A stretch of DNA of 12,361 bases from Dysgonamonadaceae bacterium (lineage in GTDB: Bacteria > Bacteroidota > Bacteroidia > Bacteroidales > Azobacteroidaceae), in contig JAITTA010000074.1 in assembly GCA_031287395.1 (NCBI GenBank), positions 1 through 12,361 of the forward strand. The letters are read 5' to 3'. The notes beneath the pieces were generated by a model. It had not been told where the DNA came from. It ran no database searches and saw only the letters and a program-made list of their open reading frames with translations. Position numbers and translations under genes: made by a program. Of the stretch, positions 6,926-12,361 are shown piece after piece. Within the stretch, counting starts at the first letter, position 1. Every line of letters starts with the position of its first letter.

Positions 6926-8194
6926 TTAAATGACCTCAAATCCTGTATAGGGTATCAAAATTTTAGGAATTCTGATTCCGTCGGGAGTTTGGTTGTTTTC
7001 CAATAATGCAGCAACAATACGCGGCAAAGCCAAAGCACTTCCGTTCAATGTGTGGCAAGACTGGATTTTTTTATCTTCTCCCCGGTAACGGCATTTCAGA
7101 CGATTGGCCTGGTAACTTTCGAAATTGGATACCGAACTGACCTCAAGCCAGCGTTGCTGGGCTGCAGAATATACTTCAAAGTCGAAAGTCAGGGCAGAAG
7201 TAAAACTCATATCCCCTCCGCAGAGTCGCAGGATCCGCCATGGGAGTTCCAGTTTTTCAACCAGTGTTTGCACATAGTCCACCATTTCTTTAAGAGATTC
7301 GTAAGAATGCTCTGGTTTGTCTATTCTGACGATTTCAATTTTATCGAATTGATGGAGTCTGTTCAGCCCGCGCACATCTTTGCCGTATGAACCGGCTTCC
7401 CTTCTGAAACAGGCAGAATAGGCCGCATTCATCACCGGAAGGTCTTTTTCTTCCAAGATGACATCCCGATAGATATTCGTAACGGGAACTTCTGCTGTTG
7501 GGATCAGGTACAGGTTGTCCAATTCGCAATGGTACATCTGGCCCTCTTTATCCGGCAATTGGCCTGTACCGTATCCGGAATCGGAATTGACTACGTAAGG
7601 AGGTTGTATTTCCAAATACCCGGCTTCCTGTACATTGTCGAGGAAGAAGTTGATCAAAGCACGTTGCAAGCGTGCTCCTTTTCCTTTATATACTGGAAAT
7701 CCCGCTCCTGATATTTTTACACCCAGTTCAAAATCTATTAAATCGTATTTTTTTGCCAATTCCCAATGGGGTAGGGCATCTTTATCCAATTCGGGAATTT
7801 TACCTCCGGAACGTTCGATGACATTCTCTTCTGCAGTTCTCCCTTCCGGGACTTCATCAGACGGCAGGTTCGGAATAAGGCACAATAGTTCCGTCAGTTT
7901 TTGTTCCGACTCTTTCATGACCATTTCCAATTCTTTGTTCCCGTCTTTCATGGCAGCAACCTCATTGCGGGCGGCTTCCGCCTCTTCCTTCCGGCCTTCT
8001 TGCATCAACTGACCGATGGATTTTGATAACCGGTTCAGGTTTGCCAGGTTTGCATCCAGTTTTGTCTGGGAATTTTTCCGTATGGTGTCTGTCTCAATAA
8101 CCTGATTGATGATTTCTGATGCATCGAAGTGCTTTTTAGCCAAGCGCCTGATAACTTCGTCCTTATTATCGGTGATGAATTTAATAGCCAGCAT
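6926..8194 (-). CDS. serS: Seryl-tRNA synthetase
   Basis: This cytosolic class II aminoacyl-tRNA synthetase charges tRNA(Ser), and also the selenocysteine tRNA where present, using ATP. Its 422 residues are typical for bacterial SerS. The N-terminal long-arm coiled coil runs about 27-105, rich in charged residues and heptad leucines, and contacts the tRNA long variable arm. Class II motif 1 lies around 185-215, motif 2 is the FRREAG...RLHQFDKIE region at 263-287, and motif 3 is NGSALALPRIVAALLEN at 384-400. The serine-pocket segment PTAEVP at 232-237 is present. The start at 8194 has a TAnnTTTG box about 42 bases upstream and diverges from ssrA. The 3' end faces glmM. Confidence 0.97.
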   Translation of the reverse strand: MLAIKFITDNKDEVIRRLAKKHFDASEIINQVIETDTIRKNSQTKLDANLANLNRLSKSIGQLMQEGRKEEAEAARNEVAAMKDGNKELEMVMKESEQKLTELLCLIPNLPSDEVPEGRTAEENVIERSGGKIPELDKDALPHWELAKKYDLIDFELGVKISGAGFPVYKGKGARLQRALINFFLDNVQEAGYLEIQPPYVVNSDSGYGTGQLPDKEGQMYHCELDNLYLIPTAEVPVTNIYRDVILEEKDLPVMNAAYSACFRREAGSYGKDVRGLNRLHQFDKIEIVRIDKPEHSYESLKEMVDYVQTLVEKLELPWRILRLCGGDMSFTSALTFDFEVYSAAQQRWLEVSSVSNFESYQANRLKCRYRGEDKKIQSCHTLNGSALALPRIVAALLENNQTPDGIRIPKILIPYTGFEVI

Positions 8195-8235
8195 AAGTGT
8201 ATTGATTGCAAATGGTTATTTTAAAATTAAAAGAA

Positions 8236-8243
8236 CAAAGTTA
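8236..8243 (-). promoter_or_regulatory. -7 box of the serS promoter
   Basis: Read on the - strand this is TAACTTTG, matching TAnnTTTG. Transcription would start near 8228, giving a leader of roughly 35 bases before the serS ATG. No convincing -33 TTTG is seen at the usual distance. Confidence 0.5.
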
Positions 8244-8285
8244 CGACTTTTCCGACGGATTATGAAATATTTTAAAAAATATCCT

Positions 8286-8293
8286 TACCTTTG
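8286..8293 (+). promoter_or_regulatory. -7 box of the ssrA promoter
   Basis: TACCTTTG matches the TAnnTTTG consensus and ends 13 bases before the mature tmRNA 5' end. Transcription would begin a few bases upstream of 8307, with RNase P trimming the 5' end. A -33 element is not clear. Confidence 0.55.
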
Positions 8294-8306
8294 TACTATA
8301 AATCAT

Positions 8307-8703
8307 GGGGTTGACCGGTTTTGACAGCGGGTAGAAGTGGTTTGTAAGCATGCAGTGCGTCGTTGTCCGGCACTTTAATCTCGGGTGATGAACAATTAAC
8401 TGGCGAAAATAATTACGCTCTCGCTGCTTAATCGAAGTATAGTAGATTTAAAGCTTTATCCTTGCACCAGGTGTTTGGACGAGATGTCATCCGGAAGCTC
8501 TGGCTTCGAAGCAATCCGAAAAGGTGGCACAGCAATATCGGAGATAGTTTGAAGTAAATCTCGGACTTCAGGCGAAACTTAGAGGATAAGCCCGTCGTTG
8601 GTGGCTTCGGTCTTGCGTCGGGTCGAAAATGAAGGCGAAGATAAGCATGTAGAAAGCAGATTAATTCCTCGTTTGGACGAGGGTTCGAATCCCTCCAGCT
8701 CCA
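8307..8703 (+). ncRNA. ssrA: Transfer-messenger RNA (tmRNA)
   Basis: tmRNA works with SmpB to rescue stalled ribosomes, adding a degradation tag to the nascent protein. The 5' end GGGGTTG (8307-8313) pairs over seven positions with CAGCTCC (8696-8702), including G.U pairs, to form the tRNA-like acceptor stem. A8703 is the discriminator. The T arm is GAGGG, loop TTCGAAT, CCCTC (8679-8695), immediately followed by the acceptor strand as in alanine-type tRNA-like domains. The genome continues CTG after A8703, so the CCA end is not encoded and must be added by CCA nucleotidyltransferase. The tag frame is 8402-8431: GGC GAA AAT AAT TAC GCT CTC GCT GCT TAA, giving GENNYALAA after the charged alanine. 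At 397 nt this is a one-piece, normal-length tmRNA. It ends just before a strong terminator. Confidence 0.97.
8402..8431 (+). other. tmRNA proteolysis-tag reading frame (GENNYALAA)
   Basis: The resume codon is GGC at 8402 and the stop is TAA at 8429-8431. The encoded tag GENNYALAA ends in the hydrophobic ALAA recognised by ClpXP-type proteases. From memory this form is the one found in Porphyromonas and relatives, whereas Bacteroides carries a GETNYALAA variant. Confidence 0.93.
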
Positions 8704-8725
8704 CTGAAAAAATCCATTCAGATTT

Positions 8726-8760
8726 GAAAGCGCTGATATTATTTAATGTCAGCGCTTTTT
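8726..8760 (+). terminator. Intrinsic terminator of ssrA
   Basis: AAAGCGCTGA (8727-8736) is the perfect reverse complement of TCAGCGCTTT (8749-8758), with a 12-base AT-rich loop and five T residues at the end of the right arm (8756-8760). It starts 23 bases after the tmRNA 3' end. On the - strand the same hairpin is followed by only a short T-run, so it may weakly stop read-through from the oxidoreductase gene. Confidence 0.9.
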
Positions 8761-9027
8761 CATTATAGTTATGATCCGCGTTTCGAAAAAAATTATTATG
8801 CCGGAGGCATGGCTACACTCGAAAGTTTATTTGATGAACGCTTACTGGAACTGGCATGGGAGGGTTGGCGGAGACAAGACATGATTCGCTTCGGTAAATA
8901 TCATCAGGCTTACGACCAGCGTCCGCAACTGACGGGTGAGAAAAATGGGTTCACAACCGTATTTCCTATACCACAGCATATTCTCGACCTGAATCCGAAC
9001 CTGACACAGAATAAAGGATATGATTGA
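8746..9027 (+). pseudogene. C-terminal remnant of a SusD/RagB-family glycan-binding lipoprotein
   Basis: SusD-like proteins are outer-membrane lipoproteins that work with SusC porins to capture glycans and are usually about 500-600 residues long. Only about 90 residues of the extreme C-terminus remain. The ER-ELAWEGWRRQDMIRFGKY segment (around residues 31-52 of this frame) and the closing FPIPQHILDLNPNLTQNKGYD are hallmark SusD C-terminal sequence. The only upstream ATG (8746) lies inside the loop of the ssrA terminator, and TGA stops the frame just before it. There is no signal peptide, no N-terminal TPR-like domain and no SusC partner in the window. The fragment is therefore almost certainly untranslated and results from a deletion or rearrangement whose breakpoint lies near 8760. 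It converges on the oxidoreductase gene with only six bases between the two stop codons. Confidence 0.85.
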
Positions 9028-9033
9028 ATGCGT

Positions 9034-10080
9034 TTATATCTTTGGTGCCTGATAATCGGTTATTCGTCTGTTCCTGACTTTATAAATGCGTTCTATAATA
9101 TCTACCACTTTTAATCCTTCCAGGAGATTTGTGGAGATACTGCCTTTATGGTACAGTGTTTCCACTACATTTTGTATGACATAGTGATGATTTTGTGCCG
9201 ATCCTTTATAATTTCCGTAATCGTTCGGAGGGTTCGAAGGAGTCAGTTCCGGCATGGTATAATCTTTGATATGGCAATAAACGACTTCATTCATGTACTG
9301 TCCGGAAACTTTGACACTGCCTTTTGAACCGATAATGGTAATACTACTTTCCATGTTGGTGTCCCAGACAGCAGTAGAATAATTGAGACAACCCATTCCT
9401 CCGTTTATGAAGTTGAATGTAACGCAACCGCTGTCTTCAAAATCAGTGAGATTCTGATGGCAAAAATCCGCGAAATTTCCGCAGATATTGGTAATATCTC
9501 CAAAAAGCCAATACATGATATCGATAAAGTGAGAAAATTGGGTGAACAAAGTTCCTCCATCCAACTTAGCATCTCCGTGCCAGTTGCCTTTTTTATAGTA
9601 ACGTTCGTCACGATTCCAGAAACAGTCCAGTTTCACTAAGTAGATATCTCCCATTGTCTTGTCTTTCATCATGTCTTTCAACCAAACGGATGGTGGAGAA
9701 TAACGGTTTTGCATCACACAAAATACGTGTTTTGAAACTTCCAGTGATTTGGATAATATTTTTTCGGCATCGGCTTTGGTTAGGGCAACAGGTTTTTCTA
9801 CAACCACATGTTTCTGGTTTTCCAATGCTTTTACGGCATATTCGGCATGAAAACCGTTCGGTGTGCAGATATTTACCACGTCGATATTCAAACCTGAATT
9901 GAGAAGATCATCGATTGAATTGAAAAATGGCGTTTTCAGTTCGTTTAATCCCAATTTTTCTTTGGGTAAGATATCGCAGACGGCAACCAGTTGTGAATGT
10001 TCATTTCTGAGAATCATTTCACAGTGCCGTTTACCGATGTGTCCCATTCCGACTATTGCGAATCTGATTTTTTTGTTCAT
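9034..10080 (-). CDS. Gfo/Idh/MocA-family NAD(P)-dependent oxidoreductase
   Basis: Members of this family oxidise or reduce sugars, inositols or nucleotide sugars using NAD(P). The 348-residue protein starts with a Rossmann fold, FAIVGMGHIGKRH at 7-19 (GxGxxG), and then has the VCDI acidic turn at 34-37. The family signature EKPVAL at 95-100 carries the conserved Lys96. The C-terminal alpha/beta domain has LDGGTLFTQFSHFIDIMYW at 173-191, with the expected His184 and Asp187. The tract NRYSPP...FWNRDERYYKKGNWHGD (125-170) resembles dehydrogenases acting on UDP-N-acetylglucosaminuronate (WlbA/WbpB type), but no partner amino-sugar genes are present, so the substrate stays open. No signal peptide is seen, so it should be cytosolic. 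The gene diverges from the secreted esterase gene and has its own -7 box. It runs head-on into the SusD stub. Confidence 0.88.
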   Translation of the reverse strand: MNKKIRFAIVGMGHIGKRHCEMILRNEHSQLVAVCDILPKEKLGLNELKTPFFNSIDDLLNSGLNIDVVNICTPNGFHAEYAVKALENQKHVVVEKPVALTKADAEKILSKSLEVSKHVFCVMQNRYSPPSVWLKDMMKDKTMGDIYLVKLDCFWNRDERYYKKGNWHGDAKLDGGTLFTQFSHFIDIMYWLFGDITNICGNFADFCHQNLTDFEDSGCVTFNFINGGMGCLNYSTAVWDTNMESSITIIGSKGSVKVSGQYMNEVVYCHIKDYTMPELTPSNPPNDYGNYKGSAQNHHYVIQNVVETLYHKGSISTNLLEGLKVVDIIERIYKVRNRRITDYQAPKI

Positions 10081-10107
10081 GTGCGTTCCGTTTATACTTT
10101 ACGTTTG

Positions 10108-10115
10108 CAAAAGTA
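10108..10115 (-). promoter_or_regulatory. -7 box upstream of the oxidoreductase gene
   Basis: Read on the - strand this is TACTTTTG, matching TAnnTTTG. It lies about 28 bases upstream of the ATG at 10080, so transcription would start near 10100. No clear -33 element is seen. Confidence 0.45.
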
Positions 10116-10191
10116 ATATCTTTAATGTATATTTAACTATGAATGATCCGCCATTTTTATAGTATGAAATCATTTTTATTTTTACAGACAA

Positions 10192-10221
10192 TTTGACATA
10201 CACAGAAAAATGGTATATTTG
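10192..10221 (+). promoter_or_regulatory. Promoter of the secreted alpha/beta-hydrolase gene
   Basis: TTTG (10192-10195) lies 18 bases before TATATTTG (10214-10221), a full -33/-7 pair of the Bacteroidota type. Transcription would start near 10228, leaving a leader of about 75 AT-rich bases before the ATG at 10304. Confidence 0.65.
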
Positions 10222-10303
10222 TACCGTACACTTTCAAACGATACGCAACGGAACGATAAAAAGAGTTTACTGATAATAAAACAAATATAAAAATACGAAA
10301 TTT

Positions 10304-11101
10304 ATGCGACGACTGATTCTTATTCATGTTCTTATTTGGTTTTGTGCTTCCGGAATTGCTGCACAAGAGTACAACTTCAAACAGAATATCCCATATGTTG
10401 ATAAAACTGAACAGGATGCTTACAGGCAGGAACGTTGTAAATTGGATGTCTATTATCCGAAAGACAAAAAGGATTTTAAAACGGTAGTTTGGTTCCATGG
10501 TGGTGGTCTTGAGGGTGGAAACAAACATATTCCCGACGAACTGAAAGATAAAAATATTGCTGTCGTCTCTGTGAATTACCGGTTGAGCCCCCGTGCTAAA
10601 AATCCGGCTTACACAGATGATGCCGCTGCTGCTGTGGCATGGGTATTTAAAAATATCGCTTCATTCGGTGGAAATCCGGATAAAATTTATGTTTCCGGTC
10701 ATTCGGCAGGAGGATATTTAACCCTCATGATTGGTCTGGATAAATCTTATTTGGGGAAATATGGTGTGGATGCGGATAAAATCAAGGGTTTGATACCGAT
10801 AAGCGGACAAACCAATACTCATTACACCATTCGCAAGGAAAGAGGCTTGCCGTTTGAAATTCCGGTTATTGATCAATATGCGCCTCTAAATCAGGTAAGA
10901 AAGAATCTTCCTCCGGTTTTATTGATTACAGGTGACCGGAAACTGGAAATGACCGCCAGGTATGAAGAAAATGTGCACCTGGAAGCTATCCTTAAGTTTT
11001 TTAACAATAATGTAATTTTGTATGAAATTCAAGGATTTGATCATGGATCTGTTTGTTCGCCCGGTTGTATTTTGTTATTAAATTGGTTAAAAAAATATTA
11101 A
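10304..11101 (+). CDS. Secreted alpha/beta-hydrolase esterase (BD-FAE-like)
   Basis: The protein has 265 residues with an N-terminal signal peptide (MRRLILIHVLIWFCASGIAA, probable cleavage before Gln21). The hydrolase fold carries the oxyanion motif HGGG at 65-68, the nucleophile elbow GHSAGG at 132-137 with Ser134, a likely acid Asp211 in TGDRKLEM, and the catalytic His247 in GFDHGS. The HGGG plus GHSAGG pattern fits the esterase/lipase branch that includes bacterial feruloyl and acetyl-xylan esterases (BD-FAE domain). The probable role is removing acyl or feruloyl groups from a glycan in the periplasm, though the substrate cannot be read from sequence. Cysteines at 251 and 255 near the end (SVCSPGC) could form a disulfide in the exported protein. 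The gene has its own promoter, diverges from the oxidoreductase gene and lies 69 bases ahead of a second secreted esterase. Confidence 0.88.
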   Translation: MRRLILIHVLIWFCASGIAAQEYNFKQNIPYVDKTEQDAYRQERCKLDVYYPKDKKDFKTVVWFHGGGLEGGNKHIPDELKDKNIAVVSVNYRLSPRAKNPAYTDDAAAAVAWVFKNIASFGGNPDKIYVSGHSAGGYLTLMIGLDKSYLGKYGVDADKIKGLIPISGQTNTHYTIRKERGLPFEIPVIDQYAPLNQVRKNLPPVLLITGDRKLEMTARYEENVHLEAILKFFNNNVILYEIQGFDHGSVCSPGCILLLNWLKKY

Positions 11102-11126
11102 TAATGTCTATTTAATATTTATTTTT
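11093..11126 (+). terminator. Weak AT-only hairpin with T-run after the alpha/beta-hydrolase gene
   Basis: AAATATTAA (11093-11101) pairs with TTAATATTT (11112-11120) over a ten-base loop and is followed by ATTTTT. It overlaps the stop codon. With no G-C pairs it is a poor intrinsic terminator, so read-through into the SGNH gene is likely. Confidence 0.3.
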
Positions 11127-11170
11127 AATTCCGGACTTTTATCTCAGCTTGTACTTTAAATTTATATGAC

Positions 11171-12241
11171 ATGAGAAGAACTACTTGTATTTTAATTGCC
11201 TTGTTTACGGTTTTATCCTTGCGGGGACAATACGTATATTATGATGCTTCTGTTTTTCCCGTGTTGGGGAAAGCAACGGATAAAACGGCAACACGTTATG
11301 AGCGTCTACCTGATTCGTTGCGAACGATTTCCCGTCCGCCGTTGTGGGGATTGGGGCAAAACAGCGCCGGGTTGGCTGTCCGTTTCCGTTCCAATTCAAC
11401 AGCGGTTGCCGCCCGGTGGGATGTCCTTCTCAACCGGAGTATGAACCACATGACGGATACCGGTGTTAAGGGTCTGGATCTGTATTGTCTCGAAAACGGG
11501 GAATGGGTTTTCATCAATAGCGGGCGTCCGACCGGAAAGCATAATGAAGCGGTGATTGTTTCCCACATGTACCCGGAAGACCGCGAATATATGCTTTATT
11601 TATCCCTTTACGATGGAGTTACCGCTTTGGAAATCGGCGTTGATTCGCTGGCGACTATCGGCTGTCCTCAAGTGGATTTGCCTGTCCGGAACAAGCCGGT
11701 CGTTTGTTATGGAACGAGTATTTTACAGGGAGGGTGTGCCAGTCGTCCGGGAATGGCGCATAGTAATATCCTGTCTCGCCGGTTCAACCGTGAATTTATT
11801 AATCTGGGATTTAGCGGAAATGGGAAATTGGATTATGAAATTGCCGAGGTAATAGCCGGTGTGGATGCTTCGTTGTATATTCTCGATTTTGTACCCAATG
11901 CTACCGTGGATGAAATGAACGAAAAGGTCGTCCGTTTCTATTCGATTATTCGTAGTCGCCGGCCCGGTGCACCTATTCTTTTTGTAGAAGACCCTGTTTT
12001 TACACATACGCGTTTCGACCGGCGAATTGCCGAAGAAGTCCGGAATAAAAACGAAACGATTCGGCGAATTGTAAAGGAATTACAGGCTCAAGGAGACAAG
12101 CGTATTCGTTTGCTTTCTTCGAAAAATATGTTGGGGCATGACGGAGAAGCCACTGTCGACGGCATCCATTTTACCGATTTGGGTTTCATGCGTTATGCCG
12201 AATTGCTTTATCCGGCAATTAAACAGTATATCGGAAAATAA
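11171..12241 (+). CDS. Secreted GxDLY-SGNH esterase
   Basis: The 356-residue protein starts with a signal peptide (MRRTTCILIALFTVLSLRGQ, cleavage around residue 20). An N-terminal beta-rich module at about 21-165 carries the GLDLY motif (101-105) that names the GxDLY domain. It is followed by an SGNH/GDSL hydrolase domain at about 175-354. Block I is YGTSILQGG at 180-188, with Ser183 as nucleophile and GTS in place of the usual GDS. Block II is the Gly in GFSGNG at 213-218. Block III is Asn243 in the DFVPNAT segment, and block V is VDGIHFTDLGF at 329-339 with Asp330 and His333. All four catalytic blocks are present, so the enzyme is probably active as a carbohydrate or acyl esterase in the periplasm. 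It follows another secreted esterase by 69 bases with no clear promoter between them, which suggests the two act together. It converges on the gene at the right edge. Confidence 0.9.
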   Translation: MRRTTCILIALFTVLSLRGQYVYYDASVFPVLGKATDKTATRYERLPDSLRTISRPPLWGLGQNSAGLAVRFRSNSTAVAARWDVLLNRSMNHMTDTGVKGLDLYCLENGEWVFINSGRPTGKHNEAVIVSHMYPEDREYMLYLSLYDGVTALEIGVDSLATIGCPQVDLPVRNKPVVCYGTSILQGGCASRPGMAHSNILSRRFNREFINLGFSGNGKLDYEIAEVIAGVDASLYILDFVPNATVDEMNEKVVRFYSIIRSRRPGAPILFVEDPVFTHTRFDRRIAEEVRNKNETIRRIVKELQAQGDKRIRLLSSKNMLGHDGEATVDGIHFTDLGFMRYAELLYPAIKQYIGK

Positions 12242-12257
12242 AACCTCGTCGGTTTTT
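12240..12257. terminator. Small hairpin between convergent genes at the right edge
   Basis: AAAACC (12240-12245) pairs with GGTTTT (12251-12256) over the loop TCGTC, followed by one further T. It overlaps the stop codons of both convergent genes (12239-12241 on +, 12257-12259 on -). It is compact and low in GC, so it is only a candidate bidirectional terminator. Confidence 0.4.
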
Positions 12258-12361
12258 CAAGATTTCAACTGTAGATAAGTCCATACAGGGTAGTGATCGG
12301 AATTTTTGATGCTTCTGTCCACCGTACAATGATAGGCCTTGATGTTTTTACTGTGGAGGAT
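12257..12361 (-). CDS. Endonuclease/exonuclease/phosphatase-family protein, C-terminus only
   Basis: The last 34 codons of a - strand gene enter from the right edge and end at TGA (12257-12259). The peptide contains VDRSIKNSDHYPVWTYLQL. The SDHYPV motif is the conserved C-terminal catalytic Asp-His of the endonuclease/exonuclease/phosphatase superfamily (DNase I-like fold). Members act as phosphodiesterases or phosphatases on nucleic acids, lipids or sugars, so the substrate cannot be inferred from this piece. The start and most of the domain lie outside the window. It converges on the GxDLY-SGNH gene with only 15 bases between stop codons. Confidence 0.82.
   Translation of the reverse strand: MLHSKNIKAYHCTVDRSIKNSDHYPVWTYLQLKS

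Noticed and set aside
7635..8012. A 125-codon open frame on the + strand.
   Set aside because: It is fully antisense to serS, which has all class II synthetase motifs, and shows no domain-like composition.
8679..8703. T arm and acceptor end suggest a free-standing tRNA gene.
   Set aside because: There is no anticodon arm nearby. The acceptor strand pairs with 8307-8313 and a tag frame lies between, so it is the 3' end of tmRNA.
9228..9238. GAGGGTTCGAA repeats 11 bases of the ssrA T arm (8679-8689) and could look like an attachment-site duplicate.
   Set aside because: It lies in frame inside the oxidoreductase coding sequence (Ser-Asn-Pro-Pro region), the match does not extend in either direction, and no integrase or second element end accompanies it.
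10142..10174. AATGAT/ATCATT inverted repeat in the divergent region before the esterase gene, considered as an operator.
   Set aside because: The arms are only six AT-rich bases and are widely spaced, which is expected by chance in such AT-rich DNA.
11296..11568. A 90-codon open frame on the - strand within the SGNH gene.
   Set aside because: It is a shadow of a well-supported coding sequence and has no recognisable domain or start signal.
1..12361. Search by eye for CRISPR repeats, transposases, integrases, toxin-antitoxin pairs and defence genes.
   Set aside because: No regularly spaced repeats were seen, and every substantial coding sequence is accounted for by the families listed above.

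Overview
The window looks like a chromosomal segment of a Bacteroidota bacterium, most likely order Bacteroidales. Four things point there. Several intergenic regions carry the Bacteroidota-type promoter -7 box TAnnTTTG. Start codons follow A-rich leaders rather than strong Shine-Dalgarno sites. The tmRNA tag reads GENNYALAA, which I recall as the Porphyromonas-type tag. A SusD/RagB fragment is present, and that family is specific to this phylum. I cannot name a genus or species from the sequence alone.

Layout, left half (1-6900, all + strand). A TPR-repeat protein, cut by the left edge, is followed by a 62-bp near-perfect palindrome. Then come ribulose-phosphate 3-epimerase (rpe), a short ComEC/Rec2 membrane protein, a DHH/DHHA1 phosphoesterase of the NrnA type, a small FKBP-like lipoprotein and a phosphoglucosamine mutase (glmM). 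Spacing is tight within this block. Internal promoters are visible before the DHH gene, where the box lies inside the end of comEC, and before the lipoprotein, so it is probably several overlapping transcription units. These are mainly housekeeping genes: pentose-phosphate interconversion, DNA uptake, nanoRNA/pAp turnover and UDP-GlcNAc supply for the cell wall.

Middle (6881-8760). glmM converges on serS (seryl-tRNA synthetase, - strand) over a small hairpin. serS and the tmRNA gene ssrA diverge from a short shared region holding a -7 box for each. ssrA is 397 nt, ends without an encoded CCA and is followed by a strong intrinsic terminator.

Right half (8746-12361). This part looks accessory. 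Directly after the ssrA terminator lies the C-terminal stub of a SusD-like glycan-binding lipoprotein without its N-terminal part. Next come a Gfo/Idh/MocA oxidoreductase (- strand), a secreted alpha/beta-hydrolase esterase and a secreted GxDLY/SGNH esterase (both + strand). The C-terminus of an endonuclease/exonuclease/phosphatase protein (- strand) is cut by the right edge. A stranded SusD stub beside secreted esterases and a sugar-type dehydrogenase suggests the remains of, or a neighbour to, a polysaccharide utilization locus next to ssrA, a common integration site. I see no CRISPR array, intact transposase, integrase or convincing new defence system. The most unusual items are the 62-bp palindrome, the SusD stub at ssrA, and the uncharacterised lipoprotein placed directly ahead of glmM.
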